Below, piece after piece: positions 11,109 to 18,673 of a stretch of DNA of 64,000 nucleotides (the stretch's first letter is position 1; each line of letters begins with the position of its first letter). The DNA comes from Pseudomonadota bacterium (lineage in GTDB: Bacteria; Cyanobacteriota; Vampirovibrionia; Obscuribacterales; Obscuribacteraceae), in contig JAJPGY010000034.1 of NCBI GenBank assembly GCA_021325555.1, forward strand, positions 124,001 to 188,000, given 5' to 3'. The translations under genes were made by a program, and so were the position numbers. The notes beneath the pieces are model-generated. The model was given only the letters and a program-made list of their open reading frames with translations, was not told the DNA's origin and ran no database searches.

Positions 11109-11138
11109 TTGACAGCTTTTGTCGCGGTTTGTTAGTAT
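11109..11138 (+). promoter_or_regulatory. Sigma-70-type promoter of tRNA-Glu
   Basis: A consensus -35 box TTGACA (11109-11114) is followed after 18 bp by TAGTAT (11133-11138). Transcription would start near 11145, about 26 bp before the tRNA. This spacing and the orientation toward the tRNA make it the likely promoter. Confidence 0.7.
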
Positions 11139-11170
11139 GACCAACCGCTGGCCTGGCAGACCGGCCCTGT

Positions 11171-11243
11171 GCCCCCATCGTCTAGAGGCCTAGGACACCT
11201 CCCTTTCACGGAGGTAACGGGGATTCGAATTCCCCTGGGGGTA
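11171..11243 (+). tRNA. tRNA-Glu (anticodon TTC)
   Basis: The cloverleaf is complete: acceptor arms GCCCCCA and TGGGGGT with discriminator A, a D-arm with GTCTAGAGGCCTAGGAC, an anticodon stem CCTCC/GGAGG around loop CTTTCAC (anticodon TTC), and a T-arm GGGGA-TTCGAAT-TCCCC. CCA is not encoded. The sequence is very like cyanobacterial and chloroplast tRNA-Glu, including the A53-T61 pair in the T-stem. In those lineages this tRNA also feeds tetrapyrrole synthesis through glutamyl-tRNA reductase. This is the strongest lineage marker in the window. Confidence 0.96.
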
Positions 11244-11401
11244 AGTTTTCGCACCATCAACAACAGCAAACCGCGACCCGCAACAAGGCAGTGTCCTGAG
11301 CTGGTTTCCTGCCCTATTCTTGCGGGTGCGACCTGCGGTGGGCGCAGGCGCGCACAATTAATCAGCTCGATTTCTGCGGCAATATTTACGGTGACGCCAG
11401 C

Positions 11402-11860
11402 GTGGCGGCCACCGGCACCCAGCCGGCGGACAGCGCGGCAGTCGACGGATCCGGTTTATCTGGTCGTCTGGACATAAATGACCCGCTGCAGGAAGCGTTG
11501 CAGATGTTGGGCATGCTGGAGCAGGACCTGGGGTTTGGCGGCTCACGGGGACAGGGCGATCCCTTGATGAACGCAGTGGACGGTTTGCTCGGGGGAGTCC
11601 TGGGTGGCGGTGGCGGCGGCGGCCCGCCGGGAGCAGTCGAGGGTTTGCTCGGCGGCGTGCTCGGTGGCGGCTCCAACTCCGGCGACGGCTCGGGTCTCGG
11701 AAGCCTTCTCGGCAAAGTGGCGCCGATTGCTCTTGCAGCTCTGCTTCAAATTCTCAGAAATCACGCCAGGTGCCGAGCGCTGGGGTCTACCAGATGTAGG
11801 GCACCAGACGGAAACGCACGCTGGCGACGTAATCCTGGTAACCGTCCAGTTGGTCCGTAA
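11402..11860 (+). CDS. Possible small glycine-rich repeat protein, unknown
   Basis: The frame has a GTG at 11402 and no ATG or clear ribosome binding site. Two near-identical units, GLLGGVLGGG, lie about 22 residues apart, each preceded by an AV(D/E) turn, followed by a hydrophobic segment KVAPIALAALLQIL. The pattern of hydrophobic Gly/Leu repeats suggests a self-assembling or membrane-associating peptide. From about residue 122 the frame runs antiparallel into the C-terminus of the methyltransferase gene on the other strand, and the composition becomes Arg/Pro-rich, so the real end may be earlier (a small frameshift near 11760 is possible). No family recognised; a weak call. Confidence 0.35.
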   Translation: MAATGTQPADSAAVDGSGLSGRLDINDPLQEALQMLGMLEQDLGFGGSRGQGDPLMNAVDGLLGGVLGGGGGGGPPGAVEGLLGGVLGGGSNSGDGSGLGSLLGKVAPIALAALLQILRNHARCRALGSTRCRAPDGNARWRRNPGNRPVGP

Positions 11861-12470
11861 GAAGCTTTTCTTCGAGACCGAGTCGATAAAGCAACTGGCA
11901 GACTATCACAAGCACGGGAAGGCAGGATAGCCATGAACCGAGCGCCAGTGCCTGGTTGAGCAGCGCTAACATCAGGAAGGCGTAACCTGGATGTCGAACC
12001 AGGCGATAGGGACCATCCGCAACAACGGTTTGCTCGCGGTCGTGTTGCACCCTTACCGCCCGAGAAAAGAATTTGTTGATGCGCATGGTCCACATAAGGC
12101 CGCTCCAGCCGGCGGCAAGCAGAAGCAGTGCCGGCAGCCGCACAAGGAGCGGAACAGTGTCTGACAAATGCCAGCATCCGACATCCAGCGCGGCCAGAGC
12201 CAGATGTGCCGGGTACAAGATGCCTAGAATCAAAGGACCGAACGTATCTTTGTCCTGATGCCCGGGCGGATGCAAGCGCTCATCGATCAGCGCCGGGTCG
12301 AGAAAGCCGGCGCCGATCGAGAGGACAAGCGTCTGTATGCCCAATGCCGCCCAAAAGAATGGCAGGCTCCACGTGCCGGCCAGCAAGAATGCCATGGCGC
12401 TCTGCGTCAGGCCGAGAAAGATGGCGAGAGCGATCATGCTTCCTATTTTATTCGCGGAAGCCCCGAGCAT
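11787..12470 (-). CDS. Isoprenylcysteine carboxyl methyltransferase-like membrane protein
   Basis: This is a 227-residue integral membrane protein with about six hydrophobic helices. The C-terminal part carries the ICMT/phospholipid methyltransferase signature: GPYRLVRHPGYAFLML, then EEKLL and DGYQDYVASVRFRLVPYIW. In eukaryotes the family methylates prenylated cysteines; bacterial members are mostly uncharacterised SAM-dependent methyltransferases acting on lipids or small molecules. ATG 12470 has a GGGAG site eight bases upstream. It stands alone, converging on the glycine-rich frame. Confidence 0.85.
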   Translation of the reverse strand: MLGASANKIGSMIALAIFLGLTQSAMAFLLAGTWSLPFFWAALGIQTLVLSIGAGFLDPALIDERLHPPGHQDKDTFGPLILGILYPAHLALAALDVGCWHLSDTVPLLVRLPALLLLAAGWSGLMWTMRINKFFSRAVRVQHDREQTVVADGPYRLVRHPGYAFLMLALLNQALALGSWLSCLPVLVIVCQLLYRLGLEEKLLTDQLDGYQDYVASVRFRLVPYIW

Positions 12471-12566
12471 CTAATGTGCTCCCGGCGAGCCGGGAACATT
12501 TGTCGCCTCCAGGCGTCGCAACAGCTCGCCACACGCTGTGATCATAAAGGGGGGATCAGGGGCCGC

Positions 12567-13220
12567 ATGAAGCCGTTAACTGGTGTTCTTGCCGCTTTGC
12601 TGCTGGCATGCGCGTGGCCGGCCGCGGCCACCTGGGCGGCCGATGAGCAGGCAGGCAAGTCTGACGTCACCGGGTCACTTTCGAATCGCGTACCGAGGGG
12701 TACGTATCACGACACGATGCGAGAGGCGGAAGCCGACATGGCCCGGATTGAAGCCTCAACCCCCCTTTTGATTGCAGACTTTCAGGTAATTGACGAGCAG
12801 GAGAGATCCCTGGAGAAAGAAGCCCGGATGATCTGCTCGCGGCATCGAACGGGCCGGCCCTCGAGCCGTGTGGACAGGTACGGGGCGCATGTCCTGGCCT
12901 TCGACAAGTTGTGGCGCGAATGCCTTCAGGCAGACGCGCTCTACTCGAGCTACCTGGACGGCTGCGCGAGTCACTTTCGGGTCTATCACCGGCCTGACCT
13001 GGAGCTGCAGATGAGACAGTCTCCGTGTGGTCGCTCGATCCTGACCCTCATGGGAGCGCAATATGCCAGGCTGCATCGGGCTGTGCTCGAGGCGCATGCC
13101 GAGCGGTTGAAGCTGCTTGCCGCTGAAAATTCGCTGAGATCGGAGCTCGGCACGACGGCGTTGAGGCCTGATAAATCCGTCCGCGGCGAACTCTTGCCCT
13201 CGCGGGTCCACCAGGAATGA
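12567..13220 (+). CDS. Exported cysteine-containing protein, unknown
   Basis: This 217-residue protein has a clear signal peptide (MKPLTGVLAALLLACAWPAAA, cleavage near residue 22-26). The mature part is helical and rich in Arg, Glu and Leu, with Cys residues spread through it (MICSRH, RECLQ, LDGCASH, QSPCGRS), which suggests disulphides outside the cytoplasm. No family recognised. The ATG follows a G-rich AGGGG site. The stop overlaps the start of the next exported protein as ATGA, so the two are probably co-translated. Confidence 0.6.
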   Translation: MKPLTGVLAALLLACAWPAAATWAADEQAGKSDVTGSLSNRVPRGTYHDTMREAEADMARIEASTPLLIADFQVIDEQERSLEKEARMICSRHRTGRPSSRVDRYGAHVLAFDKLWRECLQADALYSSYLDGCASHFRVYHRPDLELQMRQSPCGRSILTLMGAQYARLHRAVLEAHAERLKLLAAENSLRSELGTTALRPDKSVRGELLPSRVHQE

Positions 13221-13783
13221 ATGCCAATTGCACACCGGTCTATATCACTCTCATTATCGCAGCACAAGCGATCCTCCCCGCACCACTGATGCCATCGTCA
13301 CTGGTGCGAACGGGTGAAAGCTTACGGCGTGAAGATTGGCCAGTGGATGCGCCCCGGACCGCAGGCAACGCATGCGGAATCATCCGTGAATTTCACGAGC
13401 TGGGTTCCGGCGCGCAGATTGTTCAGGATGCGCAGGAGCTCCGGCAGGAGCGCTCGATCCTCTTGAGCCCGGCCCGGACACCACAGGACAAGCCGGGCGA
13501 AGCCGCCCGCTGGAAGCAATACGGCAGCCTGCTCGCGCAAGCCCGGGCAAGCGACCGCGCTACGTTCGCCAGGGAATACAACCTGCACAGTCTGCGCTGC
13601 GCAGATTTTCTTTTCAGGCAGAAAATGTGCGAAAGCGATCTTCGTTCCTGCGCAGGCTCGCCCGCCGACCATGACGGGAATTCCCGCGGAATCTCAGCAT
13701 TCGCCAGACAGGCGCAGACAGATCTTAAGTCGGTAGAAGAAGCGGAGCGTGCATTGAGGAACGCTCTGATCACCGCACCCTGA
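13217..13783 (+). CDS. Exported cysteine-containing protein, unknown
   Basis: This 188-residue product begins with a hydrophobic N-terminus (VYITLIIAAQAILPAPL) that could be a signal peptide. The mature region is helical and has a Cys-rich part (LRCADFLFRQKMCESDLRSCAG) that recalls the spaced cysteines of the upstream gene, so the pair may be distant paralogues or partners. ATG 13217 overlaps the previous stop by four bases. The next gene starts 32 bp later behind a strong AGGAGG site. No family recognised. Confidence 0.55.
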   Translation: MNANCTPVYITLIIAAQAILPAPLMPSSLVRTGESLRREDWPVDAPRTAGNACGIIREFHELGSGAQIVQDAQELRQERSILLSPARTPQDKPGEAARWKQYGSLLAQARASDRATFAREYNLHSLRCADFLFRQKMCESDLRSCAGSPADHDGNSRGISAFARQAQTDLKSVEEAERALRNALITAP

Positions 13784-13815
13784 CGCTCCGCATCCTGCCA
13801 ACAGGAGGAAGGACA

Positions 13816-14637
13816 ATGGCTACCATGCAACCCCGAAGGTCAGTTTCAGCCACCCGTGTTTCAATGTGGCAGGGATTTGCCCCTGCCTCCTTGCTTCTTA
13901 CCATGCTCACGCCCCTGTTTCCATTTGACGGGGCAGCCGCCCTTCCATCGAGCCTGGCCGGTCGGCTGATAGCCCAGGCTGCGCCGCCGCAGGCAGCTCC
14001 GGACAACCCATCGCTCAACCAGGCAACGCCATCTGCATCGACTTCCGAAAATCAATCCGCTGCCCGGACAGCGGCCGGCGGTGACAGCGACAGGACGGCG
14101 GAAATCACATTGCATGCCCTGACACCGAAGTTGGATTGTTCTCAATCGACCATTGCTGCCGCACAGTCAGAAGCCCAGCGGCTGTCGGAGGAAGAGATGA
14201 TCAGGAAAGGGGTGCAGTTGACGATAAATCGCAGGTGGGACGACGCTGTGAAGGTGTTTCAGGAGGTGTTGGCTGAGGATCCGGCGAACGCCGATGCTTA
14301 TTACAACCTGGGCGCAATCTCCGAGGATCGCGGCTGTCTCGAGGAAGCATTGAGGTTCTACCGGGCGGGCCACGAGCTCAGACCTGATGACCGTGAACTG
14401 GCAAAGGCGGTCGCTGATCTGCAAAAGTCATCGGCCGCGGACGTGACACAAGATCCCGGTCAGCCGGTCCGGCAAGCGAACGGGCCGCAAGATTACGCTG
14501 CTGCCAACGATCTGAACCTGGCCGGCTGGAAAAAGCTCATGAAGACGGAGCACCATCGCCAGATCCGCAGCAGAATACTGGGAACGCTGGCGTTGGCCCT
14601 TATCATTGGCGGCTGCATCGCCCTGTCGATACATTAG
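13816..14637 (+). CDS. TPR-repeat protein with N- and C-terminal hydrophobic segments
   Basis: This is a 273-residue protein with a hydrophobic N-terminal segment (about residues 22-40, signal or anchor), a Pro/Ala/Ser-rich linker, then two TPR-like units from about residue 125 (MIRKGVQLTINRRWDDAVKV, then NADAYYNLGAISEDRGCLEEAL) and a C-terminal transmembrane helix (ILGTLALALIIGGCIALSI). TPR units are protein-binding scaffolds; this one probably faces the periplasm. A near-perfect AGGAGGAAGGACA site precedes ATG 13816. It is the third gene in a run of exported proteins and may be co-transcribed with the two before it. Confidence 0.7.
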   Translation: MATMQPRRSVSATRVSMWQGFAPASLLLTMLTPLFPFDGAAALPSSLAGRLIAQAAPPQAAPDNPSLNQATPSASTSENQSAARTAAGGDSDRTAEITLHALTPKLDCSQSTIAAAQSEAQRLSEEEMIRKGVQLTINRRWDDAVKVFQEVLAEDPANADAYYNLGAISEDRGCLEEALRFYRAGHELRPDDRELAKAVADLQKSSAADVTQDPGQPVRQANGPQDYAAANDLNLAGWKKLMKTEHHRQIRSRILGTLALALIIGGCIALSIH

Positions 14638-14794
14638 CGCCAGCGGTCCGGCCTCGCGCTGCCTTGGAGCGATCAACCCGGTTGCGATTGCCAATCCTTA
14701 ACAAAAATTCAAATCCCGGCAAGCCTCCCCAGCCGGCCGTAAGCTTTTTTACAATCACTCTCTGGTTGTGCGCGTGCGGGTCGCGAGGGCGGGA

Positions 14795-15796
14795 ATGAGG
14801 TGCACGAGTGTGCTGGCTTTAGTGTCTGTGGCGGCCGCTATGGCAGGCGCCGGCTCGAGGCCGGCAGACGCTCGCCTGGCGGCGCCCGGCGACTCGCACC
14901 GGTCCGACAGGAAGGAATCCATGCGTCTCGACGGGCGCACAAGGTCCTACCTGGTGCACGTGCCGGCAGGCTACGACGGGCGCCGCGCGTTGCCTCTGGT
15001 GATTGTGCTCCACGGTGGAGGCGGCAACTACAAATTCGCGGCAAAGATGACCGGCTTCAGCGAGAAGGCGGATCGGGAGCAATTTCTGGTCGCGTATCCG
15101 AACGGCAGCGGGCCGTTCTCCGGCAATTTCCTGACCTGGGACGCGGGCGACTGCTGCGGTTACGCCAAGCGGAAGCGCGTTGACGACGTGGCGTTCGTCG
15201 GCGCCCTCATTGATCGGCTCGAGCGCGAGTTTGCCGTGGATCCCTCGAGGATCTACGTCGCCGGGTTCTCCAACGGGGCGATGATGGCTTATCAGGCCGG
15301 CTGCGCGCTTGCGGACCGGCTGGCGGCGATCGCTGCCGTGAGCGGCTCCATGAGCGGCAAGGAACCGCTTCCGGTAAGACCGTTGCCGGTGATCATCCTC
15401 CACGGCACCGCCGACCATCACGTGCCCTACGGCGGCGGTCCCGGCAAGCTGGCCAAATGGGGCTATCCGGTGAACAAGCAGCCGGTGTCCTACGCCGTGA
15501 AGTTCTGGGTGTCCCGCGACGGCGCATCGGCCGACCCGCTCAGGGACGAGAAAGGAAAGCTCACGGTCGAGACGTATGCCGGCGGCAACGGCGGCTCAGA
15601 GGTCGTCCTCTACACGATCAAGGGCGCCCGCCACGCCTGGCCCGGGGGCCGGCGGGCCTGGGTGGGAGCCGACGCGCCATGCCCGGACGTCTCGGCGACG
15701 GATACGATCTGGGACTTCTTCAAGAGACACCCGGGCGCGGGCGCTGGGCAATCGCACAGCGATGTTTGCGCAATGCCACCTGACAAATCGATATGA
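14795..15796 (+). CDS. Secreted esterase, PHB depolymerase/LpqC (CE1-like) family
   Basis: This alpha/beta hydrolase belongs to the group that includes secreted polyhydroxybutyrate depolymerases, LpqC and feruloyl esterases. Visible features are a signal peptide, RSYLVHVPAGYDGRRALPLVIVLHGGGG with the oxyanion-hole residues split across that stretch (residues 50-77), the nucleophile elbow GFSNGAMMAY, the Asp region HGTADHHVPYGG and the His region GARHAWPGG. All three catalytic positions are intact. ATG 14795 has GAGGGCGGGA before it; a GTG at 14768 is possible. The true ester substrate (polymer, hemicellulose ester or other) cannot be told from sequence alone. Confidence 0.88.
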   Translation: MRCTSVLALVSVAAAMAGAGSRPADARLAAPGDSHRSDRKESMRLDGRTRSYLVHVPAGYDGRRALPLVIVLHGGGGNYKFAAKMTGFSEKADREQFLVAYPNGSGPFSGNFLTWDAGDCCGYAKRKRVDDVAFVGALIDRLEREFAVDPSRIYVAGFSNGAMMAYQAGCALADRLAAIAAVSGSMSGKEPLPVRPLPVIILHGTADHHVPYGGGPGKLAKWGYPVNKQPVSYAVKFWVSRDGASADPLRDEKGKLTVETYAGGNGGSEVVLYTIKGARHAWPGGRRAWVGADAPCPDVSATDTIWDFFKRHPGAGAGQSHSDVCAMPPDKSI

Positions 15797-15827
15797 GCCC
15801 GCCTAACATGGTGGCGTGGGTAGCAAC

Positions 15828-15874
15828 AAGCCGGTCCGCAAGCTCTCTCCCCCTTGACGCCGCAGGACCGGCTT
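15828..15874. terminator. Long-stem inverted repeat downstream of the esterase gene
   Basis: AAGCCGGTCC (15828-15837) and GGACCGGCTT (15865-15874) are perfect 10-bp inverted arms separated by 27 bases, starting 31 bp after the esterase stop and 144 bp before the sensor kinase start. Only TTT follows the right arm. It is a plausible terminator or a leader structure for the signalling cassette. Confidence 0.5.
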
Positions 15875-16018
15875 TACTACAGGCAGACAGCGCAGGCGGG
15901 GTTTATCCCCTCCCTGCGCGCAGCCGGACTTGAAACGCCGGGACCGAATCCCGCCCGGCGGGTTTCGGGTGCGATGGTCACCGGGAATGTATTTCAGGTA
16001 GGTGGTTGAGGAGACTTC

Positions 16019-18307
16019 TTGACGAGCGGCAGACTGGAGTCAAAGCAGCGCAAGGCCCTTTTCGATTGGACGCCGGTTTTGGAGAGAATTCGAAATCCGG
16101 CTCGGTTTGCGCGCCTCGATCTCAAGCTGTCGCAAAAAGGGGTGGTCCTGGCCTCGGTGCCGCTCTTTTTCGAGCTGCTGCTGCTCGGCGTCCTGGCCCT
16201 GGCGCTTCAGCAGGCTGAGCGCGAGACGGCCAAGGCGGAGCATTGCAAAGAGGTGATCGGGCACACCGACGTCATCGTCAGGTCGCTTTACGACACGGCA
16301 ACGGAGCTGGTCGGCTTCACCATCACGGGAAGCCAGACGCTCGGCGAGAGATACGACAAGTCGGTCGAGCAGATCAACACCGAGCTGGGAGTTCTCGAGG
16401 GTCTGGTAAAGGACGATCCGGGTTCCGCCGGCGAGTTGCGAAAGTGTCATGTTCTCGCGCAAACGGTGCTGGAGCTGACCGACGACATGAAGCGCTCGAT
16501 CGATAAGGGCGATCGGGCAAAGGTGCTGTTGATGAGCAAGGACATGATGCGGCAGATGAAGGGTCTGCTGGATGAGCTCATCGAGCAAATGCAAGCGTTT
16601 CTCGTGCCATATGTAAGGGCTGAGCAGGTTAACCCCAGGGCCGCGGAGGCTGCCCGGTCGCTGGTCAAGGTGGTAATCCTGGTGGGCATTGTCTTTAACA
16701 TCTTTCTTGCCATGGCCGTGGCCCTTTTCTTCAGCCGGGGGATCACCCAGCGCCTCGGCCTGGTCACGGAGAACACCCGCCGGCTCGCGCGCGGCGAGCC
16801 GCTCAAGCCGCCGCTGCCGGGCTCGGATGAGATCGCCAAGCTCGACCGCGTCTTTCACGACATGGCTGTGGCCCTGGCCGAGGCGGCGCGCAAGGAGCGG
16901 GCCGTGATTGAGAACGCCGTGGATGTCATCTGCTCTATCGACCCGGCCGGCAAGTTCACGGCGGTCAGCCCCGCGTCCCTGAAGCTGTGGGGATACGCCC
17001 CCGAAGAGCTGGTCGGGCGGAGCTTTACGGGGCTGATTGTCGCTGAGGATCTGGATCGCACCCTGGAATCAGTAAGGCAGATAATGACCGGCCGATCCTC
17101 CCTTCCCTTCGAGAATCGCACGATACGGAAGGACCGGTCCGAAGTGAGCGTGCTGTGGTCGGCCTTCTGGTCGGAGACGGAGCGCTCGATGTTCTGCGTC
17201 GCCCACGACATAACGGAGCGCAAGCAGGCCGAGGATGCGTTGCGGGCCAGTGAAGCCCGGGTCCGCCAGATCATTGATTCGATGCCGGTCGGCATGATGG
17301 TCATCGATCGCCGCGGCATTATCGAGTCGTTGAACCCGAGCATGGAGAAGATCTTCGGCTACGGCCGGCAGGAGCTGGTCGGGCAGCATCTGATGACGCT
17401 TTTCGCGCATGCTCCCGATGAGGATCCAGAAGCGTTCATGCGCAACGTTTACGAGAAGTCGCTCGGCCGCGTCAACGAGCGAGAGGCGGTAAGGCAAAAC
17501 GGCGAGCCGTTCCCGACGGAGCTTTCCTTGAGCAAATTTCAGACGATGGACGGCGAGCGCATCCTGGTGAACATTCTCGATCTCACGGAGCGGCGGGAGG
17601 TCGAGCGGCTAAAGCGCGAGTTCGTCTCGACGGTCAGCCACGAGCTGCGCACGCCGCTCACTGCCATTCGCGGATCGCTGACTCTCATGGCCGCCGGCGC
17701 GGCAGGCGAGCTCACCGCGCAGATGCGCAAAGTGGTCGCCATCGCCGAGCGCAATACGATCCGGCTGATCGGGCTCATCAACGATCTTCTGGACCTGGAG
17801 AAGCTGGAGTCCGGCAAGCTGGAGATGCGCTTCGGCGACGTGCCGCTGGCCACTATTATCGAGCGGTCCGCCGAGTCTGTTCGGGCGGTGGCGGATCAAA
17901 ACGGGGTGGTGCTCGAGGCCAGGAGCACCGATGCCCTTGTTCACGCCGACGGCGATCGGCTGGTGCAGGTTCTGGTAAACTTCCTTTCCAACGCCATCAA
18001 GTTCTCGCCGCATGGCAGCATGGTCATGATCGGCGTCCGCGAGCTGGGCCCGGTTGTCGAGGTCTCGGTGACAGATCAGGGGCCGGGCATCCCGGCCCAT
18101 TACAGGGATCTCCTCTTCCAGCGTTTCCAGCAGGTGGATCTGGCGGAGGTGAAAAAGAAGGGCGGCAGCGGTCTCGGTCTGGCGATCTGCAAAGCGATCA
18201 TCGAGCAACATGAGGGGACAATTGGGGTAGAAAGTGAAGAGGGGCGCGGGAGCACATTCTGGTTCCGGATACCGGCAGCCGATAATGCGAGGAGAGAAGG
18301 CGCATGA
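16019..18307 (+). CDS. Membrane hybrid-free sensor histidine kinase with two PAS domains
   Basis: This 762-residue kinase has TM1 (residues 41-63), a helical periplasmic sensor of about 150 residues, TM2 (216-238), HAMP (239-290), two PAS domains (about 291-405 and 411-530), a DHp domain with the phospho-acceptor His in STVSHELRTPL (H541) and a HATPase domain with NFLSNAIKFSP, DQGPGI and GSGLGLAICK. All kinase boxes are intact. The start is a TTG at 16019 with GAGGAG five bases upstream. Its stop overlaps the next gene's ATG by four bases, so it is coupled to the receiver protein, its likely phosphorylation partner. The signal is unknown. Confidence 0.93.
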   Translation: MTSGRLESKQRKALFDWTPVLERIRNPARFARLDLKLSQKGVVLASVPLFFELLLLGVLALALQQAERETAKAEHCKEVIGHTDVIVRSLYDTATELVGFTITGSQTLGERYDKSVEQINTELGVLEGLVKDDPGSAGELRKCHVLAQTVLELTDDMKRSIDKGDRAKVLLMSKDMMRQMKGLLDELIEQMQAFLVPYVRAEQVNPRAAEAARSLVKVVILVGIVFNIFLAMAVALFFSRGITQRLGLVTENTRRLARGEPLKPPLPGSDEIAKLDRVFHDMAVALAEAARKERAVIENAVDVICSIDPAGKFTAVSPASLKLWGYAPEELVGRSFTGLIVAEDLDRTLESVRQIMTGRSSLPFENRTIRKDRSEVSVLWSAFWSETERSMFCVAHDITERKQAEDALRASEARVRQIIDSMPVGMMVIDRRGIIESLNPSMEKIFGYGRQELVGQHLMTLFAHAPDEDPEAFMRNVYEKSLGRVNEREAVRQNGEPFPTELSLSKFQTMDGERILVNILDLTERREVERLKREFVSTVSHELRTPLTAIRGSLTLMAAGAAGELTAQMRKVVAIAERNTIRLIGLINDLLDLEKLESGKLEMRFGDVPLATIIERSAESVRAVADQNGVVLEARSTDALVHADGDRLVQVLVNFLSNAIKFSPHGSMVMIGVRELGPVVEVSVTDQGPGIPAHYRDLLFQRFQQVDLAEVKKKGGSGLGLAICKAIIEQHEGTIGVESEEGRGSTFWFRIPAADNARREGA

Positions 18308-18672
18308 AAGTGCTAATCATCGACGATGAAGAGGACATCCGCAGCGTTGCCAGCATGAGCCTGGGCATCCTGGGCGGCATTGAGGTGGTGGAGGCGGACA
18401 GTGGCGCGGCGGGCGTGGAGAAGGCCGCGGCGGAGAAGCCGGACGTCATATTGCTCGATGCAATGATGCCGGAGATGGACGGGCCGGCAACACTAAGGGC
18501 CTTGCGCGAGAATCCTGAGACAGCCCCGATTCCGGTTGTTTTTCTTACCGCCAAGGCGATAAGGGCGGAGCTCGACAAACTCAAGGACATGGGGGTTGCC
18601 GGCGTGCTCACCAAGCCTTTTGATCCGACCACGCTCGCCTCGCAGGTGCGCGGGATCCTGGAGGGGAATTGA
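18304..18672 (+). CDS. Single-domain response regulator (CheY-like)
   Basis: This is a 122-residue stand-alone receiver domain. The acidic pocket is IIDDEED near the N-terminus, the phospho-Asp lies in VILLDAMMPEMDG, the Thr is in VVFLTAKA and the conserved Lys in LTKPFDP. There is no output domain, so it must act by protein contact or in a phosphorelay. It overlaps the kinase gene by four bases and is one base before the Hpt-REC-REC-GGDEF gene, so a kinase-receiver-Hpt-receiver relay is the simplest reading. Confidence 0.95.
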   Translation: MKVLIIDDEEDIRSVASMSLGILGGIEVVEADSGAAGVEKAAAEKPDVILLDAMMPEMDGPATLRALRENPETAPIPVVFLTAKAIRAELDKLKDMGVAGVLTKPFDPTTLASQVRGILEGN

Positions 18673-18673
18673 T

